Shown here: in pieces, positions 1-12,262 of the stretch
How positions within the stretch are numbered: position 1 is the first letter of the stretch
How the letters are laid out: each line of letters starts with the position of its first letter
From: Argentina anserina
Lineage: Eukaryota > Streptophyta > Magnoliopsida > Rosales > Rosaceae
Length of the DNA stretch: 64,000 nucleotides
Reading direction: 5' to 3'
NCBI RefSeq assembly: GCF_933775445.1
Contig: NC_065877.1
Span: 18,290,001-18,354,000 of the forward strand
Notes under the pieces: generated by a model
Told to the model about the DNA's origin: nothing
Database searches by the model: none
Seen by the model: the letters and a program-made list of their open reading frames with translations, nothing else
Translations under genes and position numbers: made by a program

Positions 1-2576
1 ACCTCTAAGAAGCAAGGATATATGAAATCCAATAAATGATGTTTCCTTGCAGGACCAAGTACAGCTGGAAATTATGAAGAATTAAATTCAGCCAAGAAAA
101 AGCCAAAAACACAATTCAAAACAAAAGACTTTCAACAATTTGAGAAGATATGACACCAGAAAGCAAGGAGAGAAATTGTGAGAGAATTTGATAAGGATTG
201 TGTGTGCTCTGCAGCAACAAATCCGAACTGCTCCAAACTGCACAAACGGCTACAATATCTCAATAATAACACAAATTATTAAGAGACTCAAATAATCGCA
301 AGTAAAATAAAAACCAACAGAACCTCAACCTGCAAACAGGTACCATTCAAAATATGCAATAGAAACTTCAAAAAGGAAAGGTACAAATTAAGCACATTAA
401 TGACCCATTCAAACTGTACCTTCAAAAAGCAAGGCTATATGGAATCCCATAGCTCACCTTACAGCTGCATGTATAGCTGAAGCACAAACGATTTACATTC
501 AGCCAAAACACAACCGAAAAAAATGTTCTGCTCAAAATTAGGAAGTCAAGCACATCAACCAATTCCCAAAAGCAACCAACAAAACGAATTCCAGGTACAC
601 AACACGAACACCACTGGTCAAAATTAGAAATCCAAACCAACTTATTACAACAGAGCATAATCTAATCCCTCCGAAAGTAAGTTATTAACAGGTCTACATT
701 AACAGCCCATGCGTAGGTAAAATAAACTGAACAGTGACCTCAAACACAAAATTTGACAATGTAAAACTGACCTCTATCCATGGAGGCACTCTCATATTGT
801 TACAAACTGACCTCTATCCATAATAGTGGTTATATGTTGTCTGAAAATTTGAATTTTATGAACATAGGTTCATATATCAAGTAAGAACCCATTTCCACAC
901 TGAATGAATATTGAAAATTTGAATAAGGTAAATAAAACTGAGGATCACAATTAAGTGAGTTCTAACTTTGGTCGACAGACATGTTTTCAGGTACACACTG
1001 AGAATATTCATGTTCTCAAGTCTATCTGTCCTAAGCAGACTAATAATATGATTTCAGTTACACAACTAGGACATTTATATTCTAAAGGTTACCTATGTGA
1101 CAAAAATTCAAAAATCTGGGATCCTAGTTTATCACCAGTAATTTAGCAAATGCTTTTCTAGCTTCTTCCATCTCCATATAGTACTGATTTCCATCAATAT
1201 ACGTACCATTCTTCCTATTAAAATAATATATTAGGACCAAGCTTTCATAACCTAAATATGTCACATCAGATCCTGTATCTATAGCAACAACAAACATGCA
1301 CATATGTATAAAGTCAAATTATATTCATACATAATTGAGTATTAGAGACTGAGATATCAAGTGCAGTCGTATGTACCTCGGTGGCAACTCCGTTGACAAC
1401 CCTGACATGCAGGAATGTTCTTAACTGCTTGGTAGGTCTGGTTCACCATGTCTTCGATGTGAACCAAGCAGTTATTTTTCAACCTGATCATGTTGGTTGA
1501 CCAAGTCTGCATTGTTCCGCAATTCCTACGACTACTTGGCTGATCATCTTGACATTCATATCCCATCTTTCCTCAATTCCTACAACAATTTGGCCATCAT
1601 CTTCACATTCATTGGTGCCAGCATCCAACATATAACTATCTGCATCAAATAGAAACTAAAATGGTCATCCTCCTCAATAGTAAAGAACAAAGAAAACATG
1701 CAATTATAATCCACTGGGGATAATGCTGCAGAATAATTGCTCAGTACCTGAATCCTTTAGAAAGACATACTGAATTATCTAACTCGGTTCTAGATGAAAT
1801 GGCCATCATCTTCACATTCATTGGTGCCAGCATCCAACATATACTATCTGCATCAAATAGAAACTAAAATGGTCATCCTCCTCAATAGTAAAGAACAAAG
1901 AAAACATGCAATTATAATCCACTGGGGAGAATGTTGCAGAATAATTGCTCAGTACCTGAATCCTTTAGAAAGACATACTGAATTATCTAAATCTTTTCTA
2001 GATGAAATGTCCTCAACAACAAAGCACTGGCAGGTTCGCACTGTCTGAAATGATCAACATTTGTTAGATTAATTAACATGTATTGTACTTTTCAAAGGAA
2101 ACTATCAATATTTGTCAAATATTAGGAGACATATAATTAGGCGTCATGCTAATTTAACTCTAATGTTTCATCAGATCCTTTCCAAATAACCTCTGGGTCC
2201 AAACTACAGTTTAAACAAACAAATGGCATCATAGCAACTCAAAATGTTGAGTAAGAGGATCTAACAATGCTCACCTACCAATGAAAATCCATATTTTTTT
2301 TAAAGAAAAAGGTAGGACGTGAAATCAAACTAAAATTCTTTTTATGTTTCCTTAGTTCCTGAGCAACATAACAAAGACAAATAAACCAAATTGTAGAATT
2401 GACATGAAAAGAAAAATGGAGAGACAATCATATTGCAATGTGGCTAGATTACTGATCAGGGGAAGAGAACCACTAACCACTAAACACACTCATTGTTTTT
2501 CTTAGGAAAAATCTACCAATCCTCATATTTAGAATATATACCATCTTAATAAAAATGGCAAGCAAATAAGTAATAC
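1..2576. other. AT-rich intron-like or intergenic DNA with local duplications
   Basis: I see no convincing coding exon here except a possible one on the minus strand at about 1370-1560, which ends in a strong donor (CACCGAG then GTACAT at about 1376) but has no clear reading frame or family match. The stretch contains a near-perfect tandem duplication (separate entry). Positions 1-60 and about 416-475 are diverged copies of one segment, both starting ACCTYNAARAAGCAAGG. The base composition matches the introns of the minus-strand gene region that follows. Confidence 0.5.
1592..2008. repeat. Tandem duplication, 209-bp unit, two copies
   Basis: The unit at 1592-1800 is repeated at 1801-2008. 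The second copy lacks one base (CATATAACTATC against CATATACTATC) and has a few substitutions (for example TAACTCGGTTCTAG against TAAATCTTTTCTAG, GGGGATAATGCT against GGGGAGAATGTT). The near identity makes it a recent event. No gene function is implied. Confidence 0.93.
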
Positions 2577-2812
2577 CTGCCAAGATCTATGTTCTTGTCC
2601 ATTCCGTATTCCAAAAAAATAAGTGCAACGCTGGTTCTGATTTTTATCTATTACTTCCAAATTAAATACTAATATCATTATCCATTTTATATGAAAAACC
2701 TCAAAAGAAATACAGGGGGACAAACTGTTCCATAAACATGTCAATGACAGTTTTGAAGTGAAAATCATCAAAAACAACACCGCAGTTGTTCATTGTGCTT
2801 GTTTCAGAACCT
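2577..2812 (-). other. Two candidate exons of an unidentified minus-strand gene
   Basis: One block (about 2577-2633) reads VALIFLEYGMDKNIDLGR and ends in CAG followed by GTATTA, a good donor. The other (2701 to about 2812) contains a 30-codon frame from ATG at 2793 with GVVFDDFHFKTVIDMF, ending in TGA at 2701. Both have protein-like composition but match no family I can name. They could belong to the same decayed gene as the blocks at 5.2-7.5 kb, or be chance frames. Confidence 0.25.
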
Positions 2813-3550
2813 TGTCTGATCTACCCACCTTTGAAAACTCTTACCCTCAGCAATCAGACTCAAGTAAGAAATAAAAACGCTAATAAACACAAAAGAAAAA
2901 CTGTTAACACCAGAACTATACATGATCCACAACAATCTTCCCATTCTTCGGATATAAGTCTTTACAGTTGACCATTAATTTTATATTTGCTTCCACTGCA
3001 TTATGAAATTTTACCCTTGCTAAGTATATAGCAAGCAATTGAGAAGTATGAGCATACACATAAAGGAGTAGACAACATTTTGCATTTCTTAAAGAAAAAA
3101 GGTAATCTCATCAACTACGATATCAGGGTGAGCTAGCCTGCATGTTCCCTGTTTGTGTAAGGTTTAATACTAAAGGGATATTAGAAACTTGAGTAGGGGG
3201 TAGGGGGGGGGGAACAAAAGATAAGTATGTAAATAAATAATGCATTATAGTATAGCAATATTCTACCAACAAATGATTATGGTTGCAGCTGATTGAAAGA
3301 CACTCACTATCAGCTGCTTGTCAGTTCATAAGCTCCAGACAATTAAAATTTGGAAAATCAACTCTAATTCAAGTGGAGTGCAACTTGCAATACTCTTTTT
3401 CCTCCCACAGTTGAAAAGCTCCATTGAGACCTGTTGGTATAACAATAGTCTAAGAAGTCAACATCAACCAAGTAGAGTTCAAAAGTTTCTGGAAAGAACA
3501 GACAATTGCAAGTACTACTATTCGTTAAGTAACCACTTGTTCTAGAATAT

Positions 3551-3757
3551 TAAAGCCCATGAACAGCTAATCTTATGAATATAATTTGTTAACTACAGGC
3601 TGAAATGCACGACGAACGTATATGCATGCTTGCAATTTGATCATCATTCACATAAGCTCACTATGGTCCCTTTTTGGAAAACTTGTATGGACTGTACAAC
3701 TTGTAAGCATCATAAGTAACCTGCATCACTACGAAATACTTCTGAGAGATGAAAGAA
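3551..3757. repeat. Dispersed duplication, copy 1 (207 bp)
   Basis: The segment starting TAAAGCCCATGAACAGCT and ending CTGAGAGATGAAAGAA recurs in the same orientation at 5491-5697 with about a dozen substitutions. It carries no recognisable gene. Confidence 0.9.
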
Positions 3758-3993
3758 TGTCATTTCAAAATAGTAAACAAATGCCATCAAATACAAGTGA
3801 CTCAGTAGAAAGCAAAAACTTACGACTTATCTTTAGGAGAGTGAATGTGGTGGCGGCAATAAGGAAGACCATAGATATAGAAATCCAGAAGTGCTGGAGT
3901 TCGGTAATTTAGCATAGACAGAATAAAAGACTCTAACTTCCAATCCACACAATTCGAGTAGATATGGTAAAATAAAATAAAGAGAAGACAAAT

Positions 3994-4308
3994 ATTCTAG
4001 AACAGTTTCCATTTTAGCCACTAGCTGGTAAGATCTGAAGGTCTTGACTGCCATTTCTTTTGTTCATTCTTGACAACAGAGTTATTATCGTTATAATTTC
4101 TTACAAAAAATAACAGTCATGTCTTGACCATGCCAAATAATTTAATAATTAGTTAACAATATTGTTAGGCCTTTTAGATTTTGTCCAGCTTAATCTATAT
4201 AAACAAAACACGTAATGGATTCTCTTATCATAAAATCCTAGGTGAACGGAATAACAGATGCAGTAAACTACAAATTCTAGAACAGTTTCCATTTTAGCCA
4301 CTAGCTGG
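3994..4308. repeat. 35-bp direct repeat pair
   Basis: ATTCTAGAACAGTTTCCATT and the 15 bases after it (through CTAGCTGG) occur identically at 3994-4028 and 4274-4308. The sequence between the two copies is unrelated. This is another sign of repeated local copying in this stretch. Confidence 0.85.
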
Positions 4309-5174
4309 AAGCAACAACACAGACGAGAGTTCCTGCAGAAAGTTGTAGATGCAAGTACAAATATAAGCTCATATATCAATGATAACATGCGGAGGATTCA
4401 ACACTATCAAACTTAGAAGATCACCATATATGGCAGTACAATGTTGAAATCAACCAGCACACATTGTTAGATACGAGCTGTATATCTATAGTCAATGTTC
4501 CAAATCTAAATCAGGGCAGCATACCTCAGTGTCCACAGAAAACCATCATAAGCATAATAAGGCGTCAAGTACCCTTGAAAACTTGTACATATTCCTTCGA
4601 ACCAGTACATATCTTTGACCTTTACAAATGTGTGGTATAGTTTAGCAAGCTACCAATGTCTAGTTGTCTACTAATGCCAGGTCTGTACTTATAAATGTTT
4701 TAACAACTTAGCCCAGACTTGTCAAAATTCATGATAAAAGTATTTATTCGAACTATTCTCAGATCGGAATACTTCAATGCTCTCCTTCATTCCCTTAAAA
4801 AACATAGGCTCCAACAGTAATAGGAGTGATCTTCCCCTAACTCTTAATTGTTAAATTTAACACTTAGTTGCTCAGTTTTGTATTTTCGTATACATCATTC
4901 GGTCACTGGAAATTTATTTTGCTTCACTAGCAAACCAACACACTGAAGGTAATTATATCATGGGTCAATTTAACCAGGTATTAGCTTGAGAAAAAATTAC
5001 CATGATCATTTCTCATCATATAAGTAAAAGCCAGTTATGCATCAGTTCAACTACCACTGTTAAAAAAATCTATCTCTGAACTACCATGGCCAAAGTGTTA
5101 AGTGTTAAGCATCTATGTATGCAGGAAATAATGAATTAACTCACGAAGAAGAAAAGAAAAAATGTATTTCCTAC

Positions 5175-5257
5175 CTTGTGTGACTGGATAATCCATATAA
5201 GCTGTCAGGTTAATTGATCTGAATTGCTGCAACAAGTATTTCAATGTGGTGTGGCAA
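5175..5257 (-). CDS. Candidate exon, unidentified protein
   Basis: The block lies between a good acceptor (CTTTGCAG) and a good donor (CACAAG then GTAGGA). In the phase-1 frame it encodes a stop-free peptide containing TLKYLLQQFRSINLTAYMDY. I do not recognise the protein. It lies about 120 bp downstream, on the minus strand, of another exon-like block and probably belongs with it. Confidence 0.45.
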
Positions 5258-5378
5258 CTGCAAAGCAGATGTTTAAGAAAAAGGAAATGATACAATAAAA
5301 ACCAGGCAGTAAGAAGAACCAATATATTCACAAAGCTGATATGAAACCAAAAGACTGCAAATAATTTTTCACACATGC

Positions 5379-5466
5379 CTGAATCCTTGCTTGTACATTC
5401 ATCTCAGACCGCTGACCTCCTGGCACTCTAGAAATATGTCCCACCAGCCCAGAGCAGAAATATGAT
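5379..5466 (-). CDS. Candidate exon, unidentified protein
   Basis: The minus-strand acceptor ACATGCAG leads into a stop-free frame containing SGLVGHISRVPGGQRSEMNV and ends CAG followed by GC, which would be a rare GC donor; a GT donor lies a few bases further on. The composition is strongly protein-like. The family is not recognised, and the phase is compatible with the next block at 5175-5257. Confidence 0.45.
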
Positions 5467-5490
5467 CTGCATGTCGGATGAAGTTAATAA

Positions 5491-5697
5491 TAAAGCCCAT
5501 GAACAGCTGATCTTATGAATATAATTTGTTAACTACAGGCTGAAATGCACGATGAACGTATATGCATGCCAGCAATTTGATCGTCATTCACATAAGCTTA
5601 CTATGGTCCATTTGTGGAAAACTTTTGTGGACTGTACAACTTGTAAGCATCATAAGTAACCTCCATCACTACGAAATACTTCTGAGAGATGAAAGAA
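5491..5697. repeat. Dispersed duplication, copy 2 (207 bp)
   Basis: Second copy of the 3551-3757 segment. Similarity stops after GAAAGAA at 5697, exactly where a LINE-derived sequence begins, so this copy was either interrupted by the LINE or co-mobilised with it. Confidence 0.88.
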
Positions 5698-5905
5698 ACA
5701 ACTTTTGGAGGTTGAATCTGATTCTCTCCTCTATGGATGACACAAAGATTAGCCACATTTTCAGAGAAACTGCCGATTCTTTTGCTAAGAGAAGCATTGA
5801 TCATGCTCCTGGTTTGGTGAACTTTGAGAGGAACCTCCTGCTCAAAGTTTGTTTGTTTGTTTGTTCTGTTTGGGTCTTTTAGGCCCCGTTTGTAACCCAA
5901 AAAAG
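5698..5905 (+). mobile_element. 3' fragment of a non-LTR retrotransposon (RNase H tail)
   Basis: The plus-strand frame ends in the C-terminal part of the RNase H-like domain typical of plant LINEs (contains ADSFAKRSIDHAPGLVNF). It is followed by a TTTG-rich 3' tail (GTTTGTTTGTTTGTTCTG). Only about 60 codons are present, so it is a strongly 5'-truncated copy. Confidence 0.7.
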
Positions 5906-6372
5906 ATAGTTATGAAGGGTATTAGTAATTTACTCTACCACCACAAGTTAGCCCTCTCACTGTGGTCATTTGATTTGGTTTGATATCTGTTCAACATCAG
6001 ATAAGCTGATGTCCTGTATAATTTCAATAATATATTGTCAAAAAGAAATGCTTGATATCCATAAATTAACATCTATGATTCCTTTTAGGCCTCAGCTCAT
6101 AAAAATCTCAATAACTGTTCTCTATAAAGTCGAATTACCTCCAATAATTTACAAGGTTAACTATTTTGAACTCATGGTTGTTCTAACCTGTACAACACAT
6201 GATGAGGATAATGAACCATATTAAGAAATTCAATCAACATCAACTCTGCACCATAAAGACGGAACAAACAAATCACTGGAAACTACGTCATATTATTCTC
6301 CAAATACAAATACAAGCTAAAATGTACGATAATCAAAATTGAAATGAAGCCAGAAGAAAGCATCAAGCATAC

Positions 6373-6412
6373 CTGATAACGTGAATATCCCCAAAGACCA
6401 ACCAAACTGAAC
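6373..6412 (-). CDS. Candidate micro-exon
   Basis: A 40-bp block between CACAG and GTATGC encodes VQFGWSLGIFTLS in one open frame. It lies between two larger exon-like blocks on the same strand. Too short to assign. Confidence 0.35.
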
Positions 6413-6873
6413 CTGTGACAGAAAAAAAATGAACCGAATCAATTAACAGAAATAAAATTAAAAGCATGAAACCCAAATCATTCTACATTGAGCTCCCCAC
6501 ATCATTTGAGACGCAAGGTCAATAACCAAAGTCCCAAAGCATAGAAACAAATCACTGGAAGAAAACCCATCACCAACTCACAATAACGAAGAAAAAGAAG
6601 AAGAATAAGAAGAGAAACGCTCGGAATAAAAGGCAGAGAATAGTTCAAAGACAATCTTTCAAAAAACCCAGAAACTAAAGCTCAATTTGAAGTAAACCAC
6701 TAACAATAAGGAGATGCAGACCTCACGAAGCGGCTGTGCTAATTGTGGAATGGAGAAAGGAAAGAGAGATGCGGGGGTCTTGAGGAACACCACGTCTAGT
6801 CGAGCAACACAATATAAACGATGGCAAATACTTGCCCCGGCTGCTGGGTTGTGCAATCCTGCACGTACCATAC

Positions 6874-7066
6874 CTCTCCATCCCACTCTAATTAAGGCCG
6901 CCACGTTTTGATCAGGAGATGAAACAACAAGAGCATATGCGGCAATTAATCGCTCAGTGGCATCCATGGTAATAATTCGGAAAACAGGGGTCTCCTCATT
7001 GAGTGCCTGTGAACAGTAACGCTCCTCATCGACCTTCAGCATGGTGGTGAGTATATAGGGAAAGTC
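6874..7066 (-). CDS. Candidate exon, unidentified protein (about 64 codons)
   Basis: The acceptor GGTGCTCAG is followed by a stop-free frame beginning DFPYILTTMLKVDEERYC, containing FRIITMDATERLIAAYALVV, and ending before the donor GAGAG|GTATGG. The frame runs open on either side, but the splice sites bracket the protein-like part. This is the longest and most persuasive of the unassigned blocks. The family is not recognised. Confidence 0.5.
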
Positions 7067-7382
7067 CTGAGCACCAATCCAAACAATTAAACCGCATGCT
7101 GCTAAACAAACAAAACCCAAAATCAAACACACATAGGCCAAAGAAAGCCAAAGCCATAGAATTGCCCAAAATGTATATCTTGACTCCAAATTGAAAACCA
7201 GAGTAGTCAACTTAATCAACTCAAGCTTTTATATCCCAATTTAGTTTAGAATACCAACATAAAATGAAGCTATGTACAACAAATTGTTTTTGAGCATGGG
7301 AAAAAGAATGGCCCCGCCTGTGTTATCAAACAACAAATGTAATCATTACACAACAAGCACAGAAAATTGAAAGAGTACTCAC

Positions 7383-7501
7383 CATTTATTGATTCGTGAA
7401 TGAGTGAAAACTGATATTGCTAATTTAAATTTCCAATTGTGCGTATAAGCATCGGCTTTTACAACTGGTGTTCCATCGAGCGGTGCTGATATATGTCTCC
7501 C
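7383..7501 (-). CDS. Candidate exon, unidentified protein
   Basis: Bracketed by TTGTAG and AAATG|GTGAGT, this block encodes RHISAPLDGTPVVKADAYTH followed by WKFKLAISVFTHSRINKW without stops. The next downstream block (6874-7066) starts with an acceptor about 320 bp away, a plausible intron. It follows MSH5-derived exons on the same strand but does not resemble MSH5. Confidence 0.5.
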
Positions 7502-9991
7502 CTACAAGAATAATGTATCTCTATTTTGAAATTACAAATTGTTATTCTAGTCATAAGATGATCTTATAAATGCCAGAAAACTACCAACACACAAAGGAAC
7601 ATGTACATATAAAAAACCTGCAAATCGGTAAACTCCAGATCCTGATGAAATTGTCAGTCCTTGGCAATAAATGTCCAAGACGTGCAAACAGCAGTTTGCT
7701 ACAATGATCTAGTTAGCCCAGGGTGGAGTTGGGAAAGTTATCAAGTTGAGTATGTTCCAGTAACAAATTCCTGGAACCAAAATCCACTGGTACTAAAGCA
7801 GCTGAACGTATTTGCAAATCACATTGTTCAAGGGCCTTACATATAACAAAGGCAATTGTAATATATGATAGAAATAAGTATATCAGGAAATCTCAATGCA
7901 AAGCAATCAAATCGAGCAGAATTCCTGCACTGCCAGCAAGCTATTGAAGGGAATACCAATACCCCAATAGAAAAACCAATCGAACACTTTCCAAATTAAG
8001 AGGATAAAAAACATGCAAAATCCTAGCTATGGTTGTAAGATGTAAGCAGGTGCCATAATGATAAGGAGGTACGGGCTACATCACAGTAGAGCTGTTACCC
8101 TATAAATCACACTAGTGAGCAGGGCCGCACTTTGCAGTGGCTTCGTGGATGGAAAAGAAAATTATGGAGAAGTATAATTTGAGATGGACTAAAGTATGGA
8201 AGAAGATGAAAATAAACTGTTTAACATTGTGAAATGAAAGTTGTCAGATCTATTGTATAACATTGTTTATTACATTTAAGATATGGAAGAAAATTTGAGA
8301 TAAAAACTTTCATATGTTGCAAAGTTATGTCTCTGCAATCTTGATTGCAAAGTTATGTCTTTGCAATATTGAACAGAGCTGCAGTACAATGCTCAAAATC
8401 GTTTGACACAATTTTATATGCATAAATAGATAAATTTAGGCATGAGTGCTGATATTGCAATAGAACTTTGAAATTAAGCTGAAAAAAATGAAGAACTCGA
8501 TCAAATAAGGATATGGTGGTTGCGTTGCTCGCCTGCATTGATTGAAAAAATGCCTTTAGATTGGCATCCCTTTAAAATGAAGTTTTAATTTTTGGTCCAT
8601 TAAGCATTTAGTTGCCCGAATTGAATTAGTCATAGTGTCATACACTTGTACAATATATTCTCCAATGGGCAAACAATCAAATTTTATGCTTTATTTGCTC
8701 AATTATGCTTTCTTTAATACACATACATATTGTGAATCAAACTATAAAAAGAGATTAGAATTGTAATCTGACCTTGCAAGAGTGTAGCAACTCCATAATA
8801 GCTTGGAAACTGCATACTGAACAGTGAAATTCAAAAGAGAACACCAAAGCTCGACTTTTAAGTATTGAGTCCTACAATTTGGCAGTATATACAATTAAAT
8901 TTCAAACAGAAACTTAGTAATCAAAATAGTTACAGCGAAAATTTACCAAACCAATAGATGCTCGTCTATATAAAAAGAGGAGAAAGGCAATAGAAGCACA
9001 TTTCAGAACAAAAAAAAAATAACACCTTTGTTAAAAATATAAAGCTATGCCTCTTCTGTTCATCCCACTACATCAAACCCATCTTTGCCGAACCTTTGCA
9101 CTGTTTTTTATTTTTCAAAACTGCTGTTCTGTTTTTGCTACCTGCAAAACCTAATCTAATATATAAGCTTGGCTAGTGCACAACAGTATGGCTGATGCAA
9201 AAGAGCTTTATACATACCGAAAAAGAGCTCTACATATGCACAATGAGAATTAAGCTTGGAGATGATTAATATAGTTATTGACTTGAATACAGGAAATAAA
9301 GGCAGATCATCAGTTGATGTTGTCATTTTACCTATGGTGGTCTTTCTGGAACTTCAACCGTTAGCGAAACTGCTACGCATGGATATCAGCAGTTGTTGTA
9401 TGAAAAGGCTCCGTCATTTGAAATTTAATTACAGTAAAATAATAAGTTCATGAGAACAGTACCAACCAGCCTCTATAATATATAGTATCCATGAGATAAC
9501 TATCCTCATGACTATTCTGCTACTTCTAAGTTAGCTCTATGACACAGTAAGTTATAATCATGGCTTAATTGTGTCCATATGATATCATCACATTAGCCAA
9601 CTAAGTCTCCATATGCGACACCAGAACTCGAGTGATCACCCTCTCCATATCTATATAAGAAATCGAGAAGTTGAATTATTTATAAAGATATCAAATTGAA
9701 CCAGAATGAAAAGCATTTTGTATTTCGCATGTAACCCATTTTCACATGCAAGAATTATTCTTGCACCGATCTTACTACCATACCACTTCAATAAATTCTT
9801 TACTTTGTGGCGTACCTAGTATTTTATGATAGATATCTCCCAGAAGATTATCCAATTCTCGAGTCTTTGGAGTATGATAAAAGAATCTTTTTGTTTCTCC
9901 GTCTGCATCAGAGAACTATGTTTGATAGCTATATCTTCTGATAAATTACTTTACAATTTATTTCAATTGAGTTAAGCAAGCATTAACTTAC
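7502..9991. other. AT-rich intron-like DNA, nothing assigned
   Basis: No exon with protein-like composition and good splice sites was found on either strand. The region is AT-rich with short homopolymers and lies between the MSH5-derived exon at 9992-10065 and the unidentified block at 7383-7501. Confidence 0.5.
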
Positions 9992-12018
9992 AGCAAACTC
10001 GAAATCTTGAAGTGTCTCCAGCTTAGTTTCATCAAGCTTTTCTTCAAAAATGCACATCATATATCCTACAAATCAAGCAACATAAAAACAAAATTAAAAG
10101 AGGAGCATTATTGTGTCTATATCAGAAACGTAACACTACAAATGATGCACTGATTAACTAACAAGTGAGAGGCTAGGAACATCTATAAAAGCTCGTGTCA
10201 GTATGTCATTCAACAAACTCCACATTAAAAACAATGAGCTTGAACCCTACCTATCTGGTGTGTATGAACAATACAAGGAACATTCTTGCCCTTGCCGCTG
10301 AGGAAGTCTCTCATGTTCCATCTTTGAAACCTGCCAGGAAATTCTGATTAATACAAACTTACTTAGTAATTTAGGATTTTAATCATCTTTCTGATATATT
10401 TGCCTCAGCTCATCTAACTGTATAGAAGGAAAGAAAATAATATGTTAACACAAGAGACATATCAAGAAAGAGGTGGCATAGTAGAAACATTTTGTCTTAC
10501 ACGATCTTAGTATCACCTAGTAAAAAGATTAAAATTTGTCGCATGTAATGCACCACTTATTATCTCTTACATCATCCAACTGTCACTTTGTAGAAAGGCA
10601 AAACATTTGTTGCATGTATTGCACCGCATAAGGGTTTAATTGTAAATGTTAAGTTAAGTCAACTATGGAATGTATATGTGAATGTGATGACTTAACTCAC
10701 TATTTGTTTCTTCTACAACTTAATTGTATGCGAAAACTGTCAATAAACATTACAATATATGAAAAAGATTGATGAGAATCCTAAATTTGAACACATATAG
10801 ATGCTAGAAAGTAGATCACCCACGTTAGGAGCCTGTTAAAACAGGGATAGAAGCCTATGATGATATTATTAATCTAAGCCTCCAAGTAGCGATTGTTACA
10901 AAATGATATGGAACCACAGCATGTGCCATGAGATCAAAACAGTCATAAATCAGTATGATCTTCATAAAGATACTCGACTAGCTAGGGATCAAGTAAGAAT
11001 GCACACAGGGCACAGAAACAAGAGCTACGCCATAGCGGATAAGAGAATTCTTACCTTTTAAAAAAGTTGTCCAATCGGTACTGGTACATAACAGCCAAAC
11101 ACAAAAAAGAGGTTGCCTTGACATTCAGTCAGGTCTAGTAATTATTACTTGCTGTCATAACAGCCACATTAATGGGAGATTATATGCTTCACCATAATTT
11201 TATTGAACCAGATATCAAGCTTAGTCTATTGGTTTAAAGGTGCACAGTACCTGAGCATGCTGCTCAATGTGTCCTTGATGATTTATGTGCTGCTACTAGA
11301 GCTAGAAGTGTGTCCACAGTCCTTTCATTCTATAATATGGGGAGAAGGCCTCCACTACATAAGATAGGTAGCTTTCCTACTTACATAAGAAATTCTCTCC
11401 TTGATGTCTAACCAATCATCCATTCCAGTTACTCGAAGGTAAATCAGTCTGTAAATTTCAGATAATAAATAAATAAAACATAATAATAATGATCAGCAAA
11501 ACTAATAATGGTCTGTAGTTCTCAACATCTCTCTAGCATAGAGATGAAATAATGAGGATTGCCATCTATTTTTATCAAAAACGTGAAATAAATGACAGTA
11601 ACCTATATGCATAGCTTTTTTTTTTTCATTGTAAGATCTTTCCACAATGCCTAAAAATAGTAGAAATGATATCATCACAAAACAGTATAGTAAAGGCCTT
11701 CATGAAATGTGATTTATCTTCACTTACTAAATACAACCAAGTTTTTAATACCCCCAATGTTCAGAAATATTACACATGTACTAATGATGCTTCTATATAC
11801 CTGTGCCATGCTTGCTCATAGATAAAAACTGAACTTTTCACAAGCTTCACCGTAAAAGCCTCTGTTGTTCCATCTACAATACTTCCAAAAGTAAACAACA
11901 TCTGACAGGCTGAAGCCCATAGTCAAAATAGCAACATACCACTTCGTTGTAAAGCTGACAAGAAAGCTTCGCTCTTTGTGCTTGTGTGGATGATCAGTGG
12001 CTTAGCTTGATATTTCAC
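9992..12018 (-). pseudogene. MSH5: MSH5 fragment B: N-terminal and middle exons
   Basis: MSH5 pairs with MSH4 in the meiotic MutS-gamma complex that stabilises crossover intermediates. Blocks, in minus-strand order: about 11940-12018 (VKYQAKPLIIHTSTKSEAFL); 11801-11873 (VKLVKSSVFIYEQAWHR); 11385-11448 (LIYLRVTGMDDWLDIKERI); a doubtful 26-bp block at 11055-11080; 10251-10330 (ends NVPCIVHTHQI); 9992-10065 (GYMMCIFEEKLDETKLETL). They match the plant MSH5 N-terminal and middle domains in order, with phase-compatible junctions between blocks 1, 2 and 3 and between the last two. Breaks: the acceptor AG before block 1 is missing (coding continues as CTGTGAAATATC); most middle exons between ERISY and PCIV are absent; the N-terminus is absent; and no lever, clamp or ATPase exons follow. 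It cannot encode a working MSH5. Confidence 0.82.
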
Positions 12019-12262
12019 AGAAAAAATGTTGTAGCCATACAAAACAAATAAGGCACATAACGTTTTGCTTGATGAACAGTAACTGAACTGACACAAGGTA
12101 TAAACACGAGGAAATTAGTTTTCGGTTACAAACAGTGCATAATTTGTCCGAGAAGAAAACCAATCAAATTTTCAGAATGACCACGGGAATGGCTTCATAC
12201 TCATTTCCGAAAGAGTGACACAATTCCTTAGCAAGGCAATGTATAGAGGTGTGAAATTCTAC

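Noticed and set aside
955..1146. Plus-strand 63-codon frame
   Set aside because: No splice context, no family resemblance and composition like the surrounding AT-rich DNA; probably chance.
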